DNA of 64,000 bases. Origin: Ascidia mentula. Taxonomy: Eukaryota; Chordata; Ascidiacea; Phlebobranchia; Ascidiidae. Under the pieces are notes generated by a model. It did not search any database and had not been told where the DNA came from. It saw only the letters and a program-made list of their open reading frames with translations. A program made the translations under genes and the position numbers. Below are positions 1 to 12,709 of this stretch, piece by piece; positions within the stretch are counted from its first letter, which is position 1; the number at the start of each line of letters is the position of its first letter. The stretch covers positions 8,259,001-8,323,000 of the forward strand of contig OX387202.1 in assembly GCA_947561715.1 (NCBI GenBank). Direction: 5' to 3'.

Positions 1-1690
1 GACTTTTCGATGAAAAATATTTTTTTGCAGTAAAAGCTTTATTATACAGTGGAAAACGCTGATACTCCAGTATTGCTTTTGCGGTTGCACACCGTATGTA
101 ACTATGCGATTTCAGCACTTGTCCATTTTGCAGTATATGACTTTTCGATAAAAAATAATTTTTTTCAGTACAAGCTTTATTATACGGTGGAAAACGCTGA
201 TACTCCAGTATTGCTTGTGCGGTTGCACAACGTATGTAACTATCAGATTTCAGCACTTGTCCATTTTGCAGTGTATGACATTTCGATAAAAAATATTTTT
301 TTGCAGTACAAGCTTTATTATACAGTGGAAAACGCTGATACTCCAGTATTGCTTTTGCGGTTGCACAACGTATGTAACTGTGCGATTTCAGCACTTGTCC
401 ATTTTGCAGTATATGATTTTTCGATGAAAAATATTTTTTTGCAGTACAAGCTTTATTATACAGAGGAAAACGCTGATACTCCAGTATTGCATTTGCGGTT
501 GCACAACGTATGTAACTGTGCAATTTCAGCACTTGTCCATTTTGCAGTATATGACTTTTCGATAAAAAATAATTTTTTGCGGTACAAGCTTTATTATACA
601 GTGGAAAACGCTGATACTCCAGTATTGCTTTTGCGGTTGCACAACGTATGTAACTATGCGATTTCAGCACTTGTCCATTTTGCAGTATATGACTTTTCGA
701 TGAAAAATATTTTTTTGCAGTACAAGCTTTATTATACAGTGGAAAACGCTGATACTCCAGTATTGCTTTTGCGGTTGCACAACGTATGAAACTATGCGAT
801 TTCAGGACTTGTCCATTTTGCAGTATATGACTTTTCGATGAAAAATATTTTTTTGCAGTACAAGCTTTATTATACAGTGGAAAACGCTGATAATCCAGTA
901 TTGCTTTTGCGGTTGCACACCGTATGTAACTATGCGATTTCAGCACTTGTCCATTTTGCAGTATATGACTTTTCGATAAAAAATAATTTTTTTCAGTACA
1001 AGCTTTATTATACAGTGGAAAACGCTGATACTCCAGTATTCCTTTTGCGGTTGCACAACGTATGTAACTGTGCGATTTCAGCACTTGTCCATTTTGCAGT
1101 ATATGATTTTTCGATGAAAAATATTTTTTTGCAGTACAAGCTTTATTATACAGAGGAAAACGCTGATACTCCAGTATTGCATTTGCGGTTGCACAACGTA
1201 TGTAACTGTGCAATTTCAGCACTTGTCCATTTTGCAGTATATGACTTTTCGATAAAAAATATTTTTTTGCGGTACAAGCTTTATTATACAGTGGAAAACG
1301 CTGATACTCCAGTATTGCTTTTGCGGTTGCACAACGTATGTAACTATGCGATTTCAGCACTTGTCCATTTTGCAGTGTATGACTTTTCGATGAAAAATAA
1401 TTTTTTTCAGTACAAGCTTTATTATACAGTGGAAAACGCTGATACTCCAGTATTGCTTTTGCGGTTGCACAACGTCTGCAACTATGGGATTTCAGCACTT
1501 GTCCATTTTGCAGTACATGACTTTTCGATGAAAAATATTTTTTTGCAGTACAAGCTTTATTATACAGTGGAAAACGCTGATACTCCAGTATTGCTTTTGC
1601 GGTTGCACAACGTATGTAAGTGTGGAATTTCAGCCCTTGTCCATTTTGCAGTATATGACTTTTCGATGAAAAATATTTTTTTGCAGTACA
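1..1690 (+). repeat. Segmental duplication, 6900-bp offset, left copy
   Basis: This stretch matches about 6901-8590 almost base for base at an offset of exactly 6900 bp, which is 50 monomers. Shared markers include the TAAAAGCTT variant at 31-39, the ACACCGTATG monomers, and the GTATGAAAC and TTTCAGGAC variants near 785-806. A few substitutions separate the copies, for example TTGCAG against TTTCAG near 301/7201 and CGCT against CGTT near 471/7371. Similarity breaks near 1690/8590. The left limit may lie outside the window. Confidence 0.9.
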
Positions 1691-2599
1691 AGCTTTATTG
1701 TACTGTGGAAAACGCTGATACTCCAGTATTGCTTTTGCGGTTGAACAACGTATGTAACTATGCGATTTCAGCACTTGTCCATTTTGCAGTATATGACTTT
1801 TCCATGAAAAATATTTTTTTGCAGTACAAGCTTTATTATACAGTGGAAAGCGCTGATACTCCAGTATTGCTTTTGCGGTTGCACAACGTATGTAACTATG
1901 CGATTTCAGCACTTGTCCATTTTGCAGTATATGACTTTTCGATGAAAAATATTTTTTTGCAGTACAAGCTTTATTATACAGTGGAAAACGCTGTTAATCC
2001 AGTATTGCTTTTGCGGTTGCACACCGTATGTAACTATGCGATTTCAGCACTTGTCCATTTTGCAGTATATGACTTTTCGATAAAAAATAATTTTTTTCAG
2101 TACAAGCTTTATTATACGGTGGAAAACGCTGATACTCCAGTATTGCTTGTGCGGTTGCACAACGTATGTAACTATCAGATTTCAGCACTTGTCCATTTTG
2201 CAGTGTATGACATTTCGATAAAAAATATTTTTTTTCAGTACAAGCTTTATTATACAGTGGAAAACGCTGATACTCCAGTATTGCTTTTGCGGTTGCACAA
2301 CGTATGTAACTGTGCGATTTCAGCACTTGTCCATTTTGCAGTATATGATTTTTCGATGAAAAATATTTTTTTGCAGTACAAGCTTTATTATACAGTGGAA
2401 AACGCTGATACTCCAGTATTGCTTTTGCGGTTGTACAACGTATGTAACTATGAGATTTCAGCACTTGTCCATTTTGCAGTATATGACTTTTCGATGAAAA
2501 ATATTTTTTTGCAGTACAAGCTTTATTATACAGTGGAAAACGCTGATACTCCAGTATTGCTTTTGCGGTTGCACAACGTATGTAACTATGAGATTTCAG

Positions 2600-3400
2600 C
2601 ACTTGTCCATTTTGCTGTGTATGACTTTTCGATAAAAAATAATTTTTTTCAGTACAAGCTTTATTATACAGTGGAAAATGCTGATACTCCAGTATTGCTT
2701 TTGCGGTTGCACAACGTATGCAACTGTGCGATTTCAGCACTTGTCCGTTTTGCAGTATATCACTTTTCGATAAAAAATAATTTTTTTCAGTACAAGCTTT
2801 ATTTTACAGTGGAAAACGCTGGTACTCCAGTATTGCCTTTGCGGTTGCACAACGTATGTAACTGTGCGATTTCAGCACTTGTCCATTTTGCAGTATATGA
2901 CTTTTCGATGAAAAATATTTTTTTGCAGTACAAGCTTTATTATACAGTGGAAAACGCTGATGCTCCAGTATTGCTTTTGCGGTTGCACAACGTATGTAAC
3001 TATGAGATTTCAGCACTTGTCCATTTTGCTGTGTATGACTTTTCGATAAAAAATAATTTTTTTCAGTACAAGCTTTATTATACAGTGGAAAATGCTGATA
3101 CTCCAGTATTGCTTTTGCGGTTGCACAACGTATGCAACTGTGCGATTTCAGCACTTGTCCGTTTTGCAGTATATCACTTTTCGATAAAAAATAATTTTTT
3201 TCAGTACAAGCTTTATTTTACAGTGGAAAACGCTGGTACTCCAGTATTGCCTTTGCGGTTGCACAACGTATGTAACTGTGCGATTTCAGCACTTGTCCAT
3301 TTTGCAGTATATGACTTTTCGATGAAAAATATTTTTTTGCAGTACAAGCTTTATTATACAGTGGAAAACGCTGATGCTCCAGTATTGCTTTTGCGGTTGC
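2600..3400 (+). repeat. Three-monomer higher-order repeat, two tandem copies (414 bp)
   Basis: A trimer of 414 bp is present twice in tandem. It is marked by CTTGTCCGTTTTGCAG followed by TATATCACTTTTCG (near 2737 and 3151) and then by a TTTATTTTACAGTGG monomer with GCTGGTACTCC (near 2800 and 3214). A third copy of the same trimer lies near 6130-6400. The TTTTACAGTGG variant introduces the only common stop in the long minus-strand frame. Confidence 0.85.
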
Positions 3401-6400
3401 ACAACGTATGTAACTTTGAGATTTCAGCACTTGTCCATTTTGCAGTGTATGACTTTTCGACAAAAAATAATTTTTTTCAGTACAAGCTTTATTATACAGT
3501 GGAAAACGCTGATACTCCAGTATTGCTTTTGTGGTTGCACAACGTCTGTAACTATGCGATTTCAGCACTTGTCCATTTTGCAGTATATGACTTTTCGATG
3601 AAAAATATTTTTTTGCAGTACAAGCTTTATTATACAGTGGAAAACGCTGATACTCCAGTATTGCTTTTGCGGTTGTACAACGTATGTAACTATGCGATTT
3701 CAGCACTTGTCCATTTTGCAGTATATGACTTTTCGATGAAAAATATTTTTTTGCAGTACAACCTTTATTATACAGTGGAAAACGCTGATACTCCAGTATT
3801 GCTTTTGTGGTTGCACAACGTATGTAACTATGAGATTTCAGCACTTGTCCATTTTGCAGTATATGACTTTTCGATGAAAAATATTTTTTTGCAGTACAAG
3901 CTTTATTATACAGTGGAAAACGCTGATACTCCAGTATTGCTTTTGCGGTTGCACAACGTATGTAACTATGCGATTTCAGCACTTGTCCATTTTGCAGTAT
4001 ATGACTTTTCGATGAAAAATATTTTTTTGCAGTACAAGCTTTATTATACAGTGGAAAACGCTGATACTCCAGTATTGCTTTTGCGGTTGCACAACGTATG
4101 TAACTATGAGATTTCAGCACTTGTCCATTTTGCAGTGTATGACTTTTCGACAAAAAATAATTTTTTTCAGTACAAGCTTTATTATACAGTGGAAAACGCT
4201 GATACTCCAGTATTGCTTTTGTGGTTGCACAACGTCTGTAACTATGCGATTTCAGCACTTGTCTATTTTGCAGTATATGACTTTTCGATGAAAAATATTT
4301 TTTTTCAGTACAAGCTTTATTATACAGTGGAAAACGCTGATACTCCAGTATTGCTTTTGCGGTTGCACAACGTATGTAACTATGCGATTTCAGCACTTGT
4401 CCATTTTGCAGTATATGACTTTTCGATAAAAAATAATTTTTTTCAGTACAAGCTTTATTATACAGTGGAAAACGCTGATACTCCAGTATTCCTTTTGCGG
4501 TTGCACAACGTATGTAACTATGCGATTTCAGCACTTGTCCATTTTGCAGTATATGACTTTTCGATGAAAAATATTTTTTTGCAGTAAAAGCTTTATTATA
4601 CAGTGGAAAACGCTGATACTCCAGTATTGCTTTTGCGGTTGCACACCGTAAATAACTATGCGATTTCAGCACTTGTCCATTTTGCAGTATATGACTTTTC
4701 GATAAAAAATAATTTTTTTCAGTACAAGCTTTATTATACAGTGGAAAACGCTGATACTCCAGTATTGCTTGTGCGGTTGCACAACGTATGTAACTATCAG
4801 ATTTCAGCACTTGTCCATTTTGCAGTGTATGACATTTCGATAAAAAATATTTTTTTTCAGTACAAGCTTTATTATACAGTGGAAAACGCTGATACTCCAG
4901 TATTGCTTTTGCGGTTGCACAACGTATGTAACTGTGCGATTTCAGCACTTGTCCATTTTGCAGTATATGATTTTTCGATGAAAAATATTTTTTTGCAGTA
5001 CAAGCTTTATTATACGGTGGAAAACGCTGATTCTCCAGTATTGCATTTGCGGTTGCACAACGTATGTAACTGTGCAATTTCAGCACTTGTCCATTTTGCA
5101 GTATATGACTTTTCGATAAAAAATATTTTTTTGCGGTACAAGCTTTATTATACAGTGGAAAACGCTGATACTCCAGTATTGCTTTTGCGGTTGCACAACG
5201 TGTGTAACTATGCGATTTCAGCACTTGTCCATTTTGCAGTATATGACTTTTCGATAAAAAATAATTTTTTTCAGTACAAGCTTTATTATACGGTGGAAAA
5301 CGCTGATACTCCAGTATTGCTTGTGCGGTTGCACAACGTATGTAACTATCAGATTTCAGCACTTGTCCATTTTGCAGTGTATGACATTTCGATAAAAAAT
5401 ATTTTTTTTCAGTACAAGCTTTATTATACAGTGGAAAACGCTGATACTCCAGTATTGCTTTTGCGGTTGCACAACGTATGTAAATGTGCGATTTCAGCAC
5501 TTGTCCATTTTGCAGTATATGATTTTTCGATGAAAAATATTTTTTTGCAGTACAAGCATTATTATACAGTGGAAAACGCTGATACTCCAGTATTGCTTTT
5601 GCGGTTGCACAACGTATGTAACTATGCGATTTCAGCACTTGTCCATTTTGCAGTATATGACTTTTCGATAAAAAATAATTTTTTTCAGTACAAGCTTTAT
5701 TATACGGTGGAAAACGCTGATACTCCAGTATTGCTTGTGCGGTTGCACAACGTATGTAACTATGCGATTTCAGCACTTGTCCATTTTGCAGTGTATGACA
5801 TTTCGATAAAAAATATTTTTTTTCAGTACAAGCTTTATTATACAGTGGAAAACGCTGATACTCCAGTATTGCTTTTGCGGTTGCACAACGTATGTAACTA
5901 TGCGATTTCAGCACTTGTCCATTTTGCAGTATATGACTTTTCGGTGAAAAATATTTTTTTGCAGTACAAGCTTTATTATACAGTGGAAAACGCTGATACT
6001 CCAGTATTGCTTTTGCGGTTGCACAACGTATGTAACTATGAGATTTCAGCACTTGTCCATTTTGCTGTGTATGACTTTTCGATAAAAAATAATTTTTTTC
6101 AGTACAAGCTTTATTATACAGTGGAAAATGCTGATACTCCAGTATTGCTTTTGCGGTTGCACAACGTATGCAACTGTGCGATTTCAGCACTTGTCCGTTT
6201 TGCAGTATATCACTTTTCGATAAAAAATAATTTTTTTCAGTACAAGCTTTATTTTACAGTGGAAAACGCTGGTACTCCAGTATTGCCTTTGCGGTTGCAC
6301 AACGTATGTAACTGTGCGATTTCAGCACTTGTCCATTTTGCAGTATATGACTTTTCGATGAAAAATATTTTTTTGCAGTACAAGCTTTATTATACAGTGG

Positions 6401-6900
6401 AAAACGCTGATACTCCAGTATTGCTTTTGCGGTTGCACAACGTATGTAACTATGCGATTTCAGCACTTGTCCATTTTGCAGTATATGACTTTTCGATGAA
6501 AAATATTTTTTTGCAGTACAAGCTTTATTATACAGTGGAAAACGCTGATACTCCAGTATTCCTATTGCGGTTGCACAACGTATGTAACTATGCGATTTCA
6601 GCACTTGTCCATTTTGCAGTATATGACTTTTCGATGAAAAATATTTTTTTGCAGTACAAGCTTTATTATACAGTGGAAAACGCTGATACTCCAGTATTCC
6701 TTTTGCGGTTGCACAACGTATGTAACTATGCGATTTCAGCACTTGTCCATTTTGCAGTATATGACTTTTCGATAAAAAATAATTTTTTTCAGTACAAGCT
6801 TTATTATACAGTGGAAAACGCTGATACTCCAGTATTCCTTTTGCGGTTGCACAACGTATGTAACTATGCGATTTCAGCACTTGTCCATTTTGCAGTATAT

Positions 6901-8590
6901 GACTTTTCGATGAAAAATATTTTTTTGCAGTAAAAGCTTTATTATACAGTGGAAAACGCTGATACTCCAGTATTGCTTTTGCGGTTGCACACCGTATGTA
7001 ACTATGCGATTTCAGCACTTGTCCATTTTGCAGTATATGACTTTTCGATAAAAAATAATTTTTTTCAGTACAAGCTTTATTATACGGTGGAAAACGCTGA
7101 TACTCCAGTATTGCTTGTGCGGTTGCACAACGTATGTAACTATCAGATTTCAGCACTTGTCCATTTTGCAGTGTATGACATTTCGATAAAAAATATTTTT
7201 TTTCAGTACAAGCTTTATTATACAGTGGAAAACGCTGATACTCCAGTATTGCTTTTGCGGTTGCACAACGTATGTAACTGTGCGATTTCAGCACTTGTCC
7301 ATTTTGCAGTATATGATTTTTCGATGAAAAATATTTTTTTGCAGTACAAGCTTTATTATACAGAGGAAAACGTTGATACTCCAGTATTGCATTTGCGGTT
7401 GCACAACGTATGTAACTGTGCAATTTCAGCACTTGTCCATTTTGCAGTATATGACTTTTCGATAAAAAATAATTTTTTGCGGTACAAGCTTTATTATACA
7501 GTGGAAAACGCTGATACTCCAGTATTGCTTTTGCGGTTGCACAACGTATGTAACTATGCGATTTCAGCACTTGTCCATTTTGCAGTATATGACTTTTCGA
7601 TGAAAAATATTTTTTTGCAGTACAAGCTTTATTATACAGTGGAAAACGCTGATACTCCAGTATTGCTTTTGCGGTTGCACAACGTATGAAACTATGCGAT
7701 TTCAGGACTTGTCCATTTTGCAGTATATGACTTTTCGATGAAAAATATTTTTTTGCAGTACAAGCTTTATTATACAGTGGAAAACGCTGATAATCCAGTA
7801 TTGCTTTTGCGGTTGCACACCGTATGTAACTATGCGATTTCAGCACTTGTCCATTTTGCAGTATATGACTTTTCGATAAAAAATAATTTTTTTCAGTACA
7901 AGCTTTATTATACAGTGGAAAACGCTGATACTCCAGTATTCCTTTTGCGGTTGCACAACGTATGTAACTGTGCGATTTCAGCACTTGTCCATTTTGCAGT
8001 ATATGATTTTTCGATGAAAAATATTTTTTTGCAGTACAAGCTTTATTATACAGAGGAAAACGCTGATACTCCAGTATTGCATTTGCGGTTGCACAACGTA
8101 TGTAACTGTGCAATTTCAGCACTTGTCCATTTTGCAGTATATGACTTTTCGATAAAAAATATTTTTTTGCGGTACAAGCTTTATTATACAGTGGAAAACG
8201 CTGATACTCCAGTATTGCTTTTGCGGTTGCACAACGTATGTAACTATGCGATTTCAGCACTTGTCCATTTTGCAGTGTATGACTTTTCGATGAAAAATAA
8301 TTTTTTTCAGTACAAGCTTTATTATACAGTGGAAAACGCTGATACTCCAGTATTGCTTTTGCGGTTGCACAACGTCTGCAACTATGGGATTTCAGCACTT
8401 GTCCATTTTGCAGTACATGACTTTTCGATGAAAAATATTTTTTTGCAGTACAAGCTTTATTATACAGTGGAAAACGCTGATACTCCAGTATTGCTTTTGC
8501 GGTTGCACATCGTATGTAAGTGTGGAATTTCAGCCCTTGTCCATTTTGCAGTATATGACTTTTCGATGAAAAATATTTTTTTGCAGTACA
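6901..8590 (+). repeat. Segmental duplication, 6900-bp offset, right copy
   Basis: This is the partner of 1-1690. It begins with the same TAAAAGCTT monomer and keeps the same order of variant monomers. The match ends where this copy has TTTATTATACAGTGG and the left copy has TTTATTGTACTGTGG. Confidence 0.9.
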
Positions 8591-11500
8591 AGCTTTATTA
8601 TACAGTGGAAAACGCTGATACTCCAGTATTGCTTTTGCGGTTGTACAACGTATGTAACTATGAGATTTCAGCACTTGTCCATTTTGCAGTATATGATTTT
8701 TCGATGAAAAATATTTTTTTGCAGTACAAGCTTTATTATACAGTGGAAAACGCTGATACTCCAGTATTGCCTTTGCGGTTGCACAACGTATGTAACTGTG
8801 CAATTTCAGCACTTGTCCATTTTGCAGTATATGACTTTTCGATAAAAAATATTTTTTTGCGGTACAAGCTTTATTATACAGTGGAAAATGCTGATACTCC
8901 AGTATTGCTTTTGCGGTTGCACAACGTATGTAACTATGCGATTTCAGCACTTGTCCATTTTGCAGTGTATGACTTTTCGATGAAAAATAATTTTTTTCAG
9001 TACAAGCTTTATTATAGAGTGGAAAACGCTGATACTCCAGTATTGCTTTTGCGGTTGCACAACGTCTGCAACTATGCGATTTCAGCACTTGTCCATTTTG
9101 CAGTACATGACTTTTCGATGAAAAATATTTTTTTGCAGTACAAGCTTTATTATACAGTGGAAAACACTGATACTCCAGTATTGCTTTTGCGGTTGCACAA
9201 CGTATGTAACTATGCGATTTCAGCACTTGTCCATTTTGCAGTATATGACTTTTCAATAAAAAATAATTTTTTTCAGTACAAGCTTTATTATACAGTGGAA
9301 AACGCTGATACTCCAGTATTGCTTTTGCGGCTGCACAACGTCTGTAACTATGCGATTTCAGCTCTTGTCCATTTTGCAGTATATGACTTTTCGATGAAAA
9401 ATATTTTTTTGCAGTACAAGCTTTATTATACAGTGGAAAACGCTGATACTCCAGTATTGCTTTTGCGGTTGCACAACGTATGTAACTGTGCGATTTCAGC
9501 ACTTGTCCATTTTGCAGTATATGATTTTTCGATGAAAAATATTTTTTTGCAGTACAAGCTTTATTATACAGTGGAAAACGCTGATACTCCAGTATTGCAT
9601 TTGCTGTTGCACAACGTATGTAACTGTGCGATTTCAGCACTTGTCCATTTTGCAGTATATGACTTTTCGATAAAAAATATTTTTTTGCGGTACAAGCTTT
9701 ATTATACAGTGGAAAACGCTGATACTCCAGTATTCCTTTTGCGGTTGCACAACGTATGTAACTATGCGATTTCAGCACTTGTCCATTTTGCAGTGTATGA
9801 CTTTTCGACAAAAAATAATTTTTTTCAGTACAAGCTTTATTATACAGTGGAAAACGCTGATACTCCAGTATTGCTTTTGCGGTTGCACAACGTCTGCAAC
9901 TATGCGATTTCAGCACTTGTCCATTTTGCAGTACATGACTTTTCGATGGAAAATATTTTTTTGCAGTACAAACTTTATTATACAGTGGAAAACGCTGATA
10001 CTCCAGTATTGCTTTTGCGGTTGCACAACGTATGTAACTATGCGATTTCAGCACTTGTCCATTTTGCAGTATATGACTTTTCAAAAAAAAATAATTTTTT
10101 TCAGTACAAGCTTTATTATACAGTGGAAAACGCTGATACTCCAGTATTGCTTTTGCGGTTGCACAATGTCTGTAACTATGCGATTTCAGCACTTGTCCAT
10201 TTTGCGGAATATGACTTTTCGATGAAAAATATTTTTTTGCAGTACAAGCTTTATTATACAGTGTAAAACGCTGATACTCCAGTATTGCTTTTGCGGTTGC
10301 ACAACGTATGTAACTATGCGATTTCAGCACTTTTCCATTTTGCAGTATATGACTTTTCGTTGAAAAATATTTTTTTGCAGTACAAGCTTTATTATACAGT
10401 GGAAAACGTTGATACTCCAGTATTGCTTTTGCGGTTGCACAACGTATGTAACTATGCGATTTCAGCACTTGTCCATTTTGTAGTATATGACTTTTCGATG
10501 AAAAATATTTTTTTGCAGTACAAGCTTTATTATACAGTGGAAAACGCTGATACTCCAGTATTGCTTTTGCGGTTGCACAACGTATGTAACTGTGCAATTT
10601 CAGCACTTGTCCATTTTGCAGTATATGACTTTTCGATGAAAAATATTTTTTTGCAGTACAAGCTTTATTGTACAGTGGAAAACGCTGATACTCCAGTATT
10701 GCTTTTGCGGTTGAACAACGTATGTAACTATGCGATTTCAGCACTTGTCCATTTTGCAGTATATGACTTTTCGATGAAAAATATTTTTTTGCAGTACAAG
10801 CTTTATTATACGGTGGAAAGCGCTGATACTCCAGTATTGCTTTTGCGGTTGCACAACGTATGTAACTATGCGATTTCAGCACTTGTCCATTTTGCAGTAT
10901 ATGACTTTTCGATGAAAAATATTTTTTTGCAGTACAAGCTTTATTATACAGTGGAAAACGCTGATACTCCAGTATTGCTTTTGCGGTTGCACAACGTATG
11001 TAACTATGCGATTTCAGCACTTGTCCATTTTGCAGTATATGACTTTTCGATGAAAAATATTTTTTTTCAGTAAAAGCTTTATTATACAGTGGAAAACGCT
11101 GATACTCCAGTATTGCATTGCGGTTGCACACCGTATGTAACTATGCGATTTCAGCACTTGTCCATTTTGCAGTATATGACTTTTCGATAAAAAATAATTT
11201 TTTTCAGTACAAGCTTTATTATACGGTGGAAAACGCTGATACTCCAGTATTGCTTGTGCGGTTGCACAACGTATGTAACTATCAGATTTCAGCACTTGTC
11301 CATTTTGCAGTGTATGACATTTCGATAAAAAATAATTTTTTTCAGTACAAGCTTTATTATACAGTGGAAAACGCTGATACTCCAGTATTGCTTTTGCGGT
11401 TGCACAACGTATGTAACTGTGCGATTTCAGCACTTGTCCATTTTGCAGTATATGATTTTTCGATGAAAAATATTTTTTTGCAGTACAAGCTTTATTATAC

Positions 11501-12684
11501 AGTGGAAAACGCTGATACTCCAGTATTGCATTTGCGGTTGCACAACGTATGTAACTGTGCAATTTCAGCACTTGTCCATTTTGCAGTATATGACTTTTCG
11601 ATAAAAAATATTTTTTTGCGGTACAAGCTTTATTATACAGTGGAAAATGCTGATACTCCAGTATTGCTTTTGCGGTTGCACAACGTATGTAACTATGCGA
11701 TTTCAGCACTTGTCCATTTTGCAGTGTATGACTTTTCGATGAAAAATAATTTTTTTCAGTACAAGCTTTATTATAGAGTGGAAAACGTTGATACTCCAGT
11801 ATTGCTTTTGCGGTTGCACAACGTCTGCAACTATGCGATTTCAGCACTTGTCCATTTTGCAGTACATGACTTTTCGATGAAAAATATTTTTTTGCAGTAC
11901 AAGCTTTATTGTACAGAGGAAAACGCTGATACTCCAGTATTGCTTTTGCGGTTGAACAACGTATGTAACTATGAGATTTTAGCACTTGTCCATTTTGCAG
12001 TGTATGACTTTTCGATAAAAAATAATTTTTTTCAGTACAAGTTTGATTACACAGTGGAAAACGCTGATACTCCAGTATTGCTTTTTCGGTTGCACAACGT
12101 ATGTAACTGTGCGATTTCAGCACTTGTCCATTTTGCAGTATATGACTTTTCGATGCAAAATAATTTTTTTCAGTACAAGCTTTATTATACAGTGGAAAAC
12201 GCTGGTACTCCAGTATTGCTTTTGCGGTTGCACAACGTATGTAACTGAGCGATTTCAGCACTTGTCCATTTTGCAGTATATGATTTTTCGATGAAAAATA
12301 TATTTTTGCAGTACATGCTTTATTATACAGTGGAAAACGCTGATACTCCAGTATTGCGTTTGCGGTTGCACAACGTATGTAACTGTGCAATTTCAGCACT
12401 TGTCCATTTTGCAGTATATGACTTTTCGATGAAAAATATTTTTTTGCAGTACAAGCTTTATTGTACAGTGGAAAACGCTGATACTCCAGTATTGCCTTTG
12501 CGGTTGAACAACGTATGTAACTATGCGATTTCAGCACTTGTCCATTTTGCAGTATATGACTTTTCGATGAAAAATATTTTTTTGCAGTACAAGCTTTATT
12601 ATACAGTGGAAAACGCTGATACTCCAGTATTGCTTTTGCGGTTGCACAACGTATGTAACTATGAGATTTCAGCACTTGTCCATT

Positions 12685-12691
12685 TTGCAGT
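12685..12691 (+). repeat. Target-site duplication of LINE copy 1, left
   Basis: TTGCAGT ends the left satellite flank and is repeated at 16088-16094 after the LINE tail. The uninterrupted paralogue at 26994-27000 has the word once, so it is a true duplication made at insertion. Confidence 0.9.
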
Positions 12692-12709
12692 CCTTGTAAA
12701 TATTACTCT

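Larger units (their letters stand above)
1..12691 (+). repeat. Satellite array block A, 138-bp monomers
   Basis: About 92 head-to-tail monomers of 138 bp fill this stretch, which continues off the left edge. Each monomer contains, in order, a TTTTGCAGTATATGAC element, an A-rich then T-rich tract (GATGAAAAATATTTTTTT or GATAAAAAATAATTTTTTT), CAGTACAAGCTTTATTATAC with a HindIII site, GTGGAAAACGCTGATACTCC, TTTTGCGGTTGCACAACG, and TATGTAACTATGCGATTTCA. Monomers differ at a limited set of positions, such as ATG/ATA, TAT/TGT, GCG/GAG/CAG and GAT/GGT, and the same variants recur in many combinations. One monomer near 11115 has a 1-bp deletion (TATTGCATTGCGG). The constant period, single orientation and mixing of variants are typical of a satellite homogenised by unequal exchange. 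No gene is seen. Long open frames here follow from the period being a multiple of three. Confidence 0.97.

Noticed and set aside
838-4587. Long plus-strand open frame of 1249 codons built of 46-residue repeats
   Set aside because: It is a by-product of a 138-bp tandem repeat. Frames are open on both strands at once, variation is not concentrated at third codon positions, and nearby copies of the same monomers contain stops or one-base length changes.
11014-12675. Minus-strand open frame over the satellite, and many similar ones across the window
   Set aside because: The reasoning is the same. The frame ends wherever the TTTTACAGTGG variant or a 137/139-bp monomer occurs. There is no start context, no non-repetitive domain and no recognisable protein family.
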